Shown: positions 18,473-26,270 of the stretch, in pieces
Layout: the number at the start of each line of letters is the position of its first letter
How positions within the stretch are numbered: the first letter of the stretch is position 1
From: an uncultured Gellertiella sp.
Lineage (GTDB): Bacteria > Pseudomonadota > Alphaproteobacteria > Rhizobiales > Rhizobiaceae
Length of the DNA stretch: 64,000 bases
Assembly: GCF_963457605.1 (NCBI RefSeq)
Contig: NZ_OY735139.1
Span: 62,001-126,000 of the forward strand
Reading direction: 5' to 3'
The notes under the pieces: generated by a model
Told to the model about the DNA's origin: nothing
The model's input: the letters and a program-made list of their open reading frames with translations, nothing else
Database searches by the model: none
Program-made: the position numbers and the translations under genes

Positions 18473-19404
18473 GAGCCTGACTCGAAAAGGTTTCAATAAT
18501 ATCGGTACCTTGCCAAGCGTCGCGTCAGGACCCTGATGTGGGCGATAGTGATCCATGCCTGGGCTGATGCGATGGATTTCTCCCAATCCTTGGCCAGTCG
18601 CCGACATCTGCCAAGCCATGCGAAGGTGCGCTCCACGACCCAGCGACGCGGCAAAACCTCGAAGCCCTTGGCCTTATCGGTCCGCTTCACGATCTGGAGA
18701 GTGAACGCAGCGATCTTTTGCAGTGCTCCCTTCAGCTTCGGTCCGGCATAACCACCGTCGGCGAAGATATGTTTCAGCCAGGGCCAGCGCTTGAGAATGG
18801 TTTTGAGAACGGCAGGTGCACCATCGCGATCCTGAATATCGGCGCTGTGAACCACGAGGCCGACCATCAGTCCAAGCGTGTCGACGACGATATGGCGCTT
18901 GCGTCCCTTGATCTTTTTGCCCGCGTCATAGCCTGAAATTCCGCCGCTTTCCGTGGTTTTCACGCTTTGACTGTCGATCACGCCCGCAGATGGCGAGGCT
19001 TCCCGTCCTTCCAGTTCACGCGCCTCCATCACCAGATGGTGGTTGATCCGGCCCCATAACCCTGTCGCTCGCCATTCGTAGAAATAGGACTGTACGGTTG
19101 TGAAAGGCGGAAAATCCTTCGGCAGCATCCGCCACTGGCACCCCGTTGTCGCCATGTACAGCAACGCATTCACGACCTCGCGAAGATCCGTGCTGCGCGG
19201 CCTGCCCAATCGCTTCGCTCCAGGCAGCCAAGGGGAGATCAATCCCCATTCACTGTCCGTCAGATCGCTTGCATACCGCCTTGCGCCTCGGGCATATTGC
19301 CGACGGGTGAAATCAGTCCAGCTCATTGTGGTCTCCGTTCGTCGTAAGCAAACAAACAGAATCACAACTGGCTGATTTCACTCAACTCTTTTTCGGTCAG
19401 GCTC
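18473..19404 (-). mobile_element. IS5-family (IS1031-type) insertion sequence, 932 bp, complete
   Basis: Bounded by terminal inverted repeats that begin GAGCCTGAC on each side; the arms GAGCCTGACTCGAAAAGGTT and GAGCCTGACCGAAAAAGAGT are imperfect after base 9. A TTA duplication flanks it. It contains one intact transposase gene reading from the metC side toward aapJ. Ends, duplication and an undisturbed transposase suggest a recent insertion. It sits between divergent metC and aapJ. Confidence 0.9.
18493..19326 (-). CDS. IS5-family DDE transposase
   Basis: 277-residue transposase in a single frame. It has the DUF4096-type N-terminal domain (LTDSEWGLISPWLP, GRPRSTDLREVVNALLYMATTGCQWRMLP in pieces) and a DDE domain with D118 (GVIDSQSVKT), D190 (FADGGYAG) and E232 (VVERTFAWLGRCRRL). 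The Y-(2)-R-(3)-E-like signature of IS4/IS5 elements is partly visible in the last block. The ATG at 19326 gives the usual MSWTDFTRRQY-like start; an upstream in-frame codon at 19365 would add 13 residues. Looks functional. Confidence 0.92.
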   Translation of the reverse strand: MSWTDFTRRQYARGARRYASDLTDSEWGLISPWLPGAKRLGRPRSTDLREVVNALLYMATTGCQWRMLPKDFPPFTTVQSYFYEWRATGLWGRINHHLVMEARELEGREASPSAGVIDSQSVKTTESGGISGYDAGKKIKGRKRHIVVDTLGLMVGLVVHSADIQDRDGAPAVLKTILKRWPWLKHIFADGGYAGPKLKGALQKIAAFTLQIVKRTDKAKGFEVLPRRWVVERTFAWLGRCRRLAKDWEKSIASAQAWITIAHIRVLTRRLARYRYY

Positions 19405-19407
19405 TTA
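19405..19407. repeat. IS target-site duplication, right (TTA)
   Basis: Partner of 18470-18472. It is 15 bases before the first possible metC start codon. Confidence 0.75.
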
Positions 19408-19443
19408 GAGGGATGGCAGCGCATGGTGACGAGGAAAAACGGA

Positions 19444-20619
19444 ATGGCCGACGCCGGTATCAACACGCGGCTTGCCCATCTCGGACCGAACCCGCGCGAT
19501 CATCACGGCTTCGTCAATCCGCCGATCGTGCGCGGTTCCACGGTACTGTTTCCCGACGCGGAAACGATGCGCACGGAGAACCAGACATACACCTATGGCA
19601 CCCATGGCACGCCGACGACGGATGCGCTGTGCGATGTGGTGAATGAACTTGAGGGTTCAGCCGGAACGCTGCTCGTCTCCTCCGGGCTTGCCGCGGTAAC
19701 GCTGCCGTTCCTCGCGTTTCTGTCTGCCGGCGATCACATGCTGATGGTCGATTCGGTCTATGCGCCCGCCCGTCGCTTCTGCGAAACCATGCTGAAGCGA
19801 TTCGGCGTCGAGACCGAATATTACGATCCCGGCATCGGTCAGGGGATCGAGGCGCTGATCCGGCCCAACACCAAACTCGTCCATCTCGAGGCCCCGGCCT
19901 CCAACACCTTCGAAATGCAGGATGTCGGCCTGATTGCCGGAATCGCCAAACGGCATGGCTGCGTGGTCAGCATGGACAATACCTGGGCAACGCCGCTCTA
20001 TTTCCGCCCCCTCGATCATGGCGTCGATATTTCCATCCATGCCGCGACGAAATATCCCTCCGGCCATTCCGATGTGCTGATGGGCTTTGTCTCGGCCAGT
20101 GCCGCCTGCTGGGAGCGTTTGCAGGAGGCCAACAAGCAACTCGGCCTTTGCGGCAATCCGGATGACGCCTACCAGATCCTGCGCGGCATCCGCTCGATGG
20201 GCATTCGCCTTGCCCATCATCAGGAAAGCGCGCTTGCCGTGGCCCATTGGCTGGAAAGCCGCGACGATGTCGCCGCCGTGCTGCATCCGGCGTTGCCGTC
20301 CTTTCCGGGGCACGATCTCTGGAAACGGGATTTCAGCGGCGCGAGCGGGGTGTTTTCCTTTGCGCTCAGGGGCGGATCAGCGGCGCTCAACCAGAAGAAG
20401 GCGCAGGCCTTCCTTGATGCGCTCCGCTATTTCGGGCTTGGCTATTCCTGGGGCGGCTATGAAAGCCTGGCGGTGCATGTCTGGCTCGGCGACCGCCGTG
20501 TGGCCAAGGGGCCGGCGGGTGGTCCGCTGATCCGGCTGCAGATCGGGCTTGAGGATGTGGCCGATCTCAAGGCCGATCTGGAAAAGGGCTTTGCCGCCGC
20601 CGCAGCGGTGACCGAATAG
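19444..20619 (+). CDS. metC: Cystathionine beta-lyase
   Basis: PLP enzyme (Cys/Met metabolism family) cleaving cystathionine to homocysteine, pyruvate and ammonia. A 391-residue product with YTYGTHGTPTTDAL, TLLVSSGLAAVTL, VDSVYAPAR, EAPASNTFE, SMDNTWATPLYF and the PLP-lysine segment HAATKYPSGHSDVLMG (Lys in ATKY), then SWGGYESLA and RLQIGLED near the C-terminus. Start: ATG 19444 has GAGGAAA upstream; ATG 19423 is in frame and would add seven residues. The IS end is only 18-39 bases upstream, so the native promoter is displaced by 932 bp. Confidence 0.95.
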   Translation: MADAGINTRLAHLGPNPRDHHGFVNPPIVRGSTVLFPDAETMRTENQTYTYGTHGTPTTDALCDVVNELEGSAGTLLVSSGLAAVTLPFLAFLSAGDHMLMVDSVYAPARRFCETMLKRFGVETEYYDPGIGQGIEALIRPNTKLVHLEAPASNTFEMQDVGLIAGIAKRHGCVVSMDNTWATPLYFRPLDHGVDISIHAATKYPSGHSDVLMGFVSASAACWERLQEANKQLGLCGNPDDAYQILRGIRSMGIRLAHHQESALAVAHWLESRDDVAAVLHPALPSFPGHDLWKRDFSGASGVFSFALRGGSAALNQKKAQAFLDALRYFGLGYSWGGYESLAVHVWLGDRRVAKGPAGGPLIRLQIGLEDVADLKADLEKGFAAAAAVTE

Positions 20620-20628
20620 GCCGCCGGT

Positions 20629-21805
20629 TTATTCCGAACCCGCTCCCGGCACGCCAAATCCGTAAAGCCAGTCGAAATCCGCCAGATAGCGCTCTGGCGG
20701 GCGGAGCCTGAGCGCGAGATCGCGTCCCCAGCGCATCGGGCCGCGGGCGTGATAGACTAGGCGGTTGACGGCGACGCGCCGCGCGAGCCGTGCAATCCTC
20801 GGCTTGCGCTGGCGCTCATAGGTGCCCAGTGCCTCCGGCAGGGGCTCGGTTGCCAGCAGATGGGCAAGCGTTGCCGCATCCTCGATGGCCATCGCCGCGC
20901 CCTGCGCCATGAAGGGCATCATGGCATGGGCGGCATCACCGATCAGCACCGCATCCCGGCCATTCTGCCACGAACCCACCGTCGCCTCGCTCAGCGGCCA
21001 GTAGAGCAAACCCTCGACATGCCGCAGCAGATCCCTGAGCACCGGGTTCCAGCCGGTAAAATGGCGGCTGACCTCAAGGCGTCTGGCGGGTTCGTTGAGG
21101 GTGTTCCAGGCGTCGGCCAGGGTCTTGCTGCGGGTGATGGCGACGAGATTGAAGGCCCCGGTTTCCTTGAGGGGATAGCAGACCAGATGCGCACCGGGCC
21201 CCATGAAGGCCGACACGCGGTCACGGGCCAGCACATCCGGGGCGACGGCAAAGGGGATGAGGAAGCGCCAGGCGACATTGCCGGAATAGCGGGCCTCCGG
21301 CGCACCGGGCACCAGCCCGCGTGACCGCGACCAGACGCCATCGGCACCGACAACGAGATCCGGCTTCTGTTCGCAGAAAGGGGTGATTTCGGCCAGGGAT
21401 TTCGGTTCCAGCCGCATGCCGAGATGCAGGCGGCAGAGGGAATTGGCATTGACGGCCTCCACCAGCGCCTTTTGCAGCGTTGCCCGGTGCAGGACCCCAT
21501 AGGGGGCCTTCCAGCGCGCGAAGGCGGTCTCACCCATCGGGATGGAGACCTCTGGTCGCAGCGTGATCCCGGAACAGAGGTCAACGCTTTGAGGCTCGGT
21601 CCAGACCGCGCGCAGGCCGGACAATATCCCGATATCGTCAAGAATGCGGGCGGCGTTGGGGGAAATCTGCAGACCCGCACCCACTTCGCTCAGGCTGTCG
21701 GCCTGCTCGAACAGATCCGATGAGAATGCCCTTGCGGGCAAGCGACAGCGCCAGCACCAGGCCCGCAACGCCTGCGCCGATGATGGCCGTGGATGTGACC
21801 GGCAT
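20629..21805 (-). pseudogene. FAD-dependent monooxygenase (salicylate hydroxylase-like), frameshifted
   Basis: Flavoprotein hydroxylase of the UbiH/NahG family. The N-terminal Rossmann motif IIGAGVAGLVLALSLARKG is encoded from ATG 21805 in one frame. The rest (SDLFEQADSLSEVGAGLQ, DLVVGADGVWSRSR with the DG motif, VLIGDAAHAMMPFMAQGAAMAIEDA with the second FAD motif, ending GFGVPGAGSE) lies in a frame shifted by one base. The two parts join exactly at the CCC of 21729-21731 (GGG in the gene): adding one G would restore about 390 residues. Either a real inactivation or a sequencing error in a short homopolymer. Substrate unknown. It is convergent with metC. Confidence 0.8.
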
Positions 21806-21836
21806 GGATGGGATACGCCTCTTGGACCGGGAGGGT

Positions 21837-22082
21837 TCACGCCGCCTTGACGTGGAACACGCAGCCCGCCGGATTGGTCTGGCTGGCCTTGAGACCGGGA
21901 TTGTAGCGGTAGAGGGTCGAGCAATAGGCGCAGACCTTTTCCTGCTCGTCGCCCATGTCGATATAGATATGCGGATGATCGAAGGGTGCCGAAGCGCCGG
22001 TGCACATGAATTCCTTCACGCCCACCTCGATCATGCGGTGGCCGCCATCGTTCTGGAAATGGGGGATGTGATGGCCGGCCAT
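21837..22082 (-). CDS. zf-CHCC zinc-finger protein (NDUFS6-like)
   Basis: An 81-residue protein of the zf-CHCC family, homologous to the 13-kDa complex I subunit NDUFS6. It contains a first Cys (KEFMCTGA), a His (HPHIYIDMG), and the pair CAYCSTLY, giving the C-H-C-C zinc set. It ends with a Cys-containing PAGCVFHVKAA. Probably an accessory or assembly subunit of NADH:quinone oxidoreductase, by analogy only. On the same strand 31 bases upstream of the broken monooxygenase gene. Confidence 0.88.
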   Translation of the reverse strand: MAGHHIPHFQNDGGHRMIEVGVKEFMCTGASAPFDHPHIYIDMGDEQEKVCAYCSTLYRYNPGLKASQTNPAGCVFHVKAA

Positions 22083-22282
22083 TATTCTCTCCGCAGTCGG
22101 TTTGTCCTGAACCTCTTCTTTACTGTCCTTTGCCGCAAATGTGTAGGGTCAAGTCGCCGCATCGGCGATGTTTTTGGCATCCGGTGAGGGCAGGGGCCGT
22201 TGCATGTCGGCAAAACCGTTTCCATGCCGGGCGGATTGGCTTATGGCCAATGGGGATCGTCCGTCATGCCGGGAATCAGCCG

Positions 22283-23068
22283 ATGCATCTCAATGCCCCC
22301 CATTTTGCCGAGTTTCACCATGATGGCCTGCGGCTGGCCTATTTCGACGAGGGCGAGCCCTCCGGCGAGCCCGTGCTGCTGATCCACGGCTTTGCCTCCA
22401 GCGCGCTGGTCAACTGGGTGCATCCCGGCTGGCTGAAGACGCTGGGGGATGCGGGTTTCCGGGTGATTGCCATCGACAATCGCGGCCATGGCAGGAGCGA
22501 CAAGCCGCATCTGCCCGAGGCCTACCACCCCGCCAGCATGGCGGATGATGCCGTGGCGCTGCTCGATCATCTCGGCATTTCGCAGGCGCATGTGATGGGC
22601 TATTCGATGGGGGCGCGGATTTCGGCCTTTGCGGGTCTGCGCCATCCGCACCGGGTGCGCTCGCTGGTCTTCGGCGGCCTCGGGCTCGGCATGGTCGATG
22701 GCGCCGGCGACTGGGACCCGATTGCCGCTGCATTGCGGGCACCGTCTCTCGACGATGTCACCGACGCGCGGGGCCGGATGTTCCGCGCCTTTGCCGAACA
22801 GACCAGAAGCGACCGGATCGCCCTTGCCGCCTGCATCGAGACCTCGCGCGACCTGGTGACGCCCGAGCAGTTGCAGCGCCTCACCATGCCGGTGCTGGTC
22901 GGCGTCGGCACGAAGGACGACATTGCGGGTTCGGCGCAGGCACTGGCGGCCCTGCTGCCCGATGCCGAGGCGCTGGATATCCCGAACCGCGACCACATGC
23001 TGGCCGTCGGAGACCGGGTGTTCAAGCATGCGGTGCTCGGCTTTTTCGATGGGATCGACCGGACCTGA
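22283..23068 (+). CDS. Alpha/beta hydrolase
   Basis: A 261-residue alpha/beta-hydrolase fold enzyme. The oxyanion segment LLIHGFASS, the strand motif IDNRGHGRSDKP, the nucleophile elbow GYSMGA (Ser near residue 101), the acid in GTKDD and the catalytic His in NRDHML are all in order. ATG at 22283 starts MHLNAPHF; the frame is open upstream but the extra 51 residues show no family content. Ester or C-C substrate not predictable. Neighbouring genes run in the opposite direction on both sides. Confidence 0.88.
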   Translation: MHLNAPHFAEFHHDGLRLAYFDEGEPSGEPVLLIHGFASSALVNWVHPGWLKTLGDAGFRVIAIDNRGHGRSDKPHLPEAYHPASMADDAVALLDHLGISQAHVMGYSMGARISAFAGLRHPHRVRSLVFGGLGLGMVDGAGDWDPIAAALRAPSLDDVTDARGRMFRAFAEQTRSDRIALAACIETSRDLVTPEQLQRLTMPVLVGVGTKDDIAGSAQALAALLPDAEALDIPNRDHMLAVGDRVFKHAVLGFFDGIDRT

Positions 23069-23074
23069 GCGGCG

Positions 23075-23890
23075 TCACCGCCCGGTGAAATGCGGCTTGC
23101 GCCGCTCGGCAAAGGCCTGCCGGCCTTCGGCATAGTCGGCACTGTCGAATGTCGAGGCGCCGATGATCCCGGCATCGCGGCCGAGCGCCGGATCGGCTTC
23201 CGATACACCGCGTATGGCAAGCTTCGACGCCCGGATCGACAGCGGTGCATTGGCGGCAATGGTCTCGGCAAGCGAGGAGGCGGCCTGTTCGAGCCTGTCC
23301 GTGGCGATGCAGTCGAGCAGGAACCCTTGCTCCTTCAGTTGCTCGGGATGCATGACCTGGCCGGTATAAAGCGCCAGCCGTGCCATCTGGTTGCCAAGGC
23401 CTGTGACGATATCGCGGATGGCATCGACGGGATAGGCAAGGCCGAGCCTTGCGGGCGGGATGCAGAAGCGGGCGGTCGGATCCCCAAGCCGGAGGTCACA
23501 GGCCGCCGCAAGCCCGAAGCCGCCACCATAGCAGATGCCCCGGATGACGGCGATGGTTGGCACCGGCGCTGCCCGGATGGCCGCAAAGGCTGCGGCATTT
23601 TCGGCCTCGTAGCGGGCGGCACTCACCGCATCGCCCCGCACCTCGGCAAATTCGGAAATGTCGGCTCCGGCGGAAAAATCGACCGCTCCGGCTCCGGTGA
23701 TCACAATCACCCGCGCCCCGGCCTCCTCCACCAGTGCGTCGATGGCGGCGGGTATCGCCCGCCACATGGCCGCCGTGACCGCATTCTTGCGGCGGGGATT
23801 GTCGAGGACCAGCACGCCCTTGTGGTCGGTGCAGGCAACCCGCATGAGACTGCCCGCGAAATCTGCCGTAAACCCCGTTGCGTTCTTCAT
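23075..23890 (-). CDS. Enoyl-CoA hydratase/isomerase family protein
   Basis: Crotonase-fold enzyme of 271 residues. Features: GVLVLDNPRRKNAVTAAMW, the first oxyanion block DFSAGADISEFAE, the second oxyanion/cofactor block RGICYGGGFGLAAACDLRL and GLAYPVDAIRDIV. The general acid/base Glu pair of true hydratases is not obvious (residues after PPARLGL read AYP), so it may be another crotonase activity. It ends just after the convergent hydrolase and starts divergently from cysE. Confidence 0.86.
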   Translation of the reverse strand: MKNATGFTADFAGSLMRVACTDHKGVLVLDNPRRKNAVTAAMWRAIPAAIDALVEEAGARVIVITGAGAVDFSAGADISEFAEVRGDAVSAARYEAENAAAFAAIRAAPVPTIAVIRGICYGGGFGLAAACDLRLGDPTARFCIPPARLGLAYPVDAIRDIVTGLGNQMARLALYTGQVMHPEQLKEQGFLLDCIATDRLEQAASSLAETIAANAPLSIRASKLAIRGVSEADPALGRDAGIIGASTFDSADYAEGRQAFAERRKPHFTGR

Positions 23891-23978
23891 GCGTCACCCC
23901 ATTTAAGTTCGACCGGTTCTGAATTATAGTGGAGCCACCGTATTCATTCCGGCCTGCCGTTGAAAGAGGAGACCGACC

Positions 23979-24806
23979 ATGGGCGTCCTGGGTGACATCC
24001 GCCACAAGGATCAGGTAAAGATCGTCGACCCGATTTGGGACACGATGCTGCATGAAGGTCGCACCGCTGCCGAAAACGACCCGATCCTCGCGGCTTTCCT
24101 CTATTCGACCATCCTCAATCATCGCTCGCTCGAGGATTGCGTGATCTATCGCATCTGCGAGCGGCTCGACCACCCCGACATGCAGGCGGTGCTGCTGCGC
24201 CAGACCTTTGGCGAAATGCTGGAAGACTGGCCGGAATGGGGCTCGATCCTGCGGGTCGATATCCAGGCGGTCTATGATCGCGACCCCGCCTGCACCCGGT
24301 TCATGGAGCCGGTACTCTATTTCAAGGGTTTCCATGCCATCCAGACCCACCGGCTCGCCCACTGGCTGTGGAAGCGGGGGCGGCAGGATTTCGCCCTCTA
24401 TCTGCAGAGCCGTTCCTCAAGCGTCTTCCAGACCGACATCAATCCGGCGGCCCGTCTCGGACGCGGCCTGTTCTTCGACCACGCGACCGGCATCGTGATT
24501 GGCAGCACGGCCGTTGTCGGCGACAATGTCTCGATCCTCCAGGGCGTGACGCTTGGCGGCACCGGCAAGGAATCCGGGGATCGCCATCCGAAGATCCATG
24601 ATGGCGTGCTGATCGGGGCGGGCGCCAAGATCCTCGGCAATATCGATATCGGCCATTGCTCGCGGATTGCCTCCGGCTCGGTGGTGCTGAAGGCGGTGCC
24701 GCCGAAGACCACGGTTGCCGGTGTTCCGGCAAAGGTGGTGGGCGAGGCCGGCTGTTCCGAACCGTCGCGCGCCATGGACCAGGTAGTCATCGGCGGCGAT
24801 ATCTGA
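23979..24806 (+). CDS. cysE: Serine O-acetyltransferase
   Basis: Makes O-acetylserine from serine and acetyl-CoA, the first step of cysteine synthesis. 275 residues: the N-terminal helical domain (IWDTMLHEGRTAAENDPILAAFL), then FHAIQTHRLAHWLW with the conserved catalytic-region His, then the left-handed parallel beta-helix of hexapeptide repeats (DINPAARLGRGLFFDHATGIVIGSTAVVGDNVSILQGVTLGGTG, in parts). KIHDGVLIGAGAKILGNI and a C-terminal tail used for cysteine feedback follow. ATG 23979 is preceded by GAGGAGA. Confidence 0.96.
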   Translation: MGVLGDIRHKDQVKIVDPIWDTMLHEGRTAAENDPILAAFLYSTILNHRSLEDCVIYRICERLDHPDMQAVLLRQTFGEMLEDWPEWGSILRVDIQAVYDRDPACTRFMEPVLYFKGFHAIQTHRLAHWLWKRGRQDFALYLQSRSSSVFQTDINPAARLGRGLFFDHATGIVIGSTAVVGDNVSILQGVTLGGTGKESGDRHPKIHDGVLIGAGAKILGNIDIGHCSRIASGSVVLKAVPPKTTVAGVPAKVVGEAGCSEPSRAMDQVVIGGDI

Positions 24807-24963
24807 GGATGACGAAAAGGCGGGCAGGGGGGCGCCGCGCGCGATTCCGGCCCGTTTGCGTCCTTGCCGCACGCCTGCAAGATCCGGCCCGTCAAGGTCT
24901 TTACACCGGTCCTTTGCCCATGCCACAAGCGGCGCATCACGAACACCCGAGACGGAGACCCAG

Positions 24964-25167
24964 GTGAAACCCGACGAGCTCAAGAAACTGGACGCCTATC
25001 TGAAGCGCACCCTCAACCCGAACATCACGGTCAAGGCGCGTCCGCGCAAGAACGATTCGGGCGAAGTCTATCTCGGCGAGGAATTCCTGGGCGTCATCTA
25101 TCGCGACGACGAAGACGGCGACCTCTCCTACAATTTCTCCATGGCCATCCTGGAAGTCGATCTTTGA
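24964..25167 (+). CDS. DUF3126 family small protein
   Basis: A 67-residue cytoplasmic protein of the DUF3126 family, common in Rhizobiales and of unknown role. It shows DELKKLDAYLKRTLN, VKARPRKNDSGEVYLGEEFLGVIYRDDEDGDLSYNF (in segments) and IL near the C-terminus. The start is GTG at 24964 with ACGGAGA eight to ten bases upstream. It lies between cysE and the phasin; the promoter of the phasin begins right after its stop. Confidence 0.88.
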   Translation: MKPDELKKLDAYLKRTLNPNITVKARPRKNDSGEVYLGEEFLGVIYRDDEDGDLSYNFSMAILEVDL

Positions 25168-25182
25168 TCGTCTGAATGTTTA

Positions 25183-25197
25183 TTGTGCGACGCACAA
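25183..25197. promoter_or_regulatory. Operator-like palindrome 1 upstream of the phasin
   Basis: TTGTGCGACGCACAA is a perfect 15-bp palindrome (TTGTGC-N3-GCACAA). Its TGC-N3-GCA core is like PhaR operators described in Paracoccus and Rhodobacter phasin promoters. It lies directly before the -35 box at 25203. Confidence 0.65.
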
Positions 25198-25202
25198 ATT
25201 GT

Positions 25203-25231
25203 TTGACCGGTATTGTGCGTCGCATTATGGT
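25203..25231 (+). promoter_or_regulatory. Phasin promoter
   Basis: TTGACC (25203-25208), 17-base spacer, TATGGT (25226-25231). The start codon follows about 35 bases later. Operator-like palindrome 2 fills the spacer and palindrome 1 flanks the -35. Confidence 0.5.
25213..25227. promoter_or_regulatory. Operator-like palindrome 2 inside the phasin promoter
   Basis: TTGTGCGTCGCATTA repeats the first palindrome (left arm TTGTGC exact, right arm GCA then diverged) 30 bases away, close to three helical turns. Its position between -35 and -10 implies repression. Confidence 0.6.
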
Positions 25232-25265
25232 CAGGCCATCCGAATTCACCATGGAGATGTCTGAC

Positions 25266-25643
25266 ATGTTCAATTTCGATGAAGCCAGCCGCAAGGGCAA
25301 GGATGTCATGGATGGCATGCTGAAGAGCTATGCCGAGGTCAGCCGGGGTTTCCAGGCGCTTGCCACGGAAGCTGCGGATTTCTCGCGCAAGTCCTATGAA
25401 CAGGGCATTGCCCATGTCGAGGCGATTTCCAGCGTCAAGTCGCCGGAATCGGCCTTCGAACTGCAGGCTGCCTTTGTGAAGAGCAGCTATCAGACGGCAA
25501 TGGCCGAAATGACCCGGATCGGCGAACTCTATGCCGACCTGGCAAAGACCGCTTACAAGCCGTTCGAGACGCCGGTCGCCAAGGCCGCCACCGTCAACAC
25601 TGCGCCGGTTCAGGCTGGCGCGGAGATCGTGTCCGCCGCCTGA
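25266..25643 (+). CDS. Phasin (polyhydroxyalkanoate granule protein)
   Basis: Phasin_2 family protein that coats polyhydroxybutyrate granules. About 125 residues, almost entirely amphipathic helix: FNFDEASRKGKDVMDGML, SYAEVSRGFQALATEAADFSRKSYEQGIAHVEAI (in parts), SPESAFELQAAFVKSSYQTAMAEMTRIGELYADLAK, then a short Ala/Pro/Val-rich tail. ATG 25266 is chosen because GGAG is nine bases upstream; ATG 25251 and 25257 are in frame. It has its own promoter with doubled operators and its own terminator, so it is monocistronic. Confidence 0.92.
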   Translation: MFNFDEASRKGKDVMDGMLKSYAEVSRGFQALATEAADFSRKSYEQGIAHVEAISSVKSPESAFELQAAFVKSSYQTAMAEMTRIGELYADLAKTAYKPFETPVAKAATVNTAPVQAGAEIVSAA

Positions 25644-25681
25644 GCGGTTTCGACGTCGCAAAAATTCAGGATGTCCTGTTC

Positions 25682-25712
25682 AACCGGTCGTGTCCGTCAC
25701 GGCCGGTTTTTC
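25682..25712 (+). terminator. Phasin terminator
   Basis: AACCGGTCGTG (25682-25692) pairs with CACGGCCGGTT (25698-25708) across a 5-base loop with one mismatch, followed by TTTTTCGTTTT. Confidence 0.8.
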
Positions 25713-25897
25713 GTTTTGCCGGGCCACGCCACCGTCACACCATGTTCAGGCAGGTTTCATCGGACATTCCTGATGTCCCCGGACATTTCTGATGTCCACC
25801 GCGCAATTGTCGTTGCAGTGTGGAGCGGGGGGCTTAAAATCAGGTAATAAGATACTAGATAGAGGTGGCCGAGGATGACGAGCCACCATGGTGGGAA

Positions 25898-26260
25898 ATG
25901 AAGACAATGATGGTGAAACCGGTCCGGATGCAGGGGCAAGGCGACGGCGAGGGCGAGACGCCAGGCCGTGGCACTTCGGTCATCACCCGTACCAAGCCGA
26001 AGACCAAGAAGCCGAATCTCTACCGCGTCCTGCTCTTGAACGACGATTACACCCCGATGGAATTCGTCATTCACATTCTGGAGCGTTTTTTCCAGAAGGA
26101 CAGGGAAGCGGCCACCCGCATCATGCTGCTCGTGCACAATCACGGGGTCGGCGAATGCGGGGTCTACACATACGAAGTGGCTGAAACCAAAGTCAGCCAG
26201 GTGATGGATTTTGCGCGCCAGCACCAGCATCCTTTGCAATGTGTCATGGAAAAGAAGTGA
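25898..26260 (+). CDS. clpS: ATP-dependent Clp protease adaptor ClpS
   Basis: N-degron adaptor that hands substrates to ClpAP. About 120 residues; the core [28 protein letters not shown] contains the Asn-Asp and Met residues of the N-degron pocket, followed by [32 protein letters not shown] and a C-terminal [11 protein letters not shown], all in family order. The start is among ATG 25898, 25907 and 25910 (GTG 25865 is also open); 25898 has GGTGGGA upstream. The stop is 10 bases before the clpA start, so the two are one operon. Confidence 0.93.
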   Translation: MKTMMVKPVRMQGQGDGEGETPGRGTSVITRTKPKTKKPNLYRVLLLNDDYTPMEFVIHILERFFQKDREAATRIMLLVHNHGVGECGVYTYEVAETKVSQVMDFARQHQHPLQCVMEKK

Positions 26261-26270
26261 GGATCTGAAC

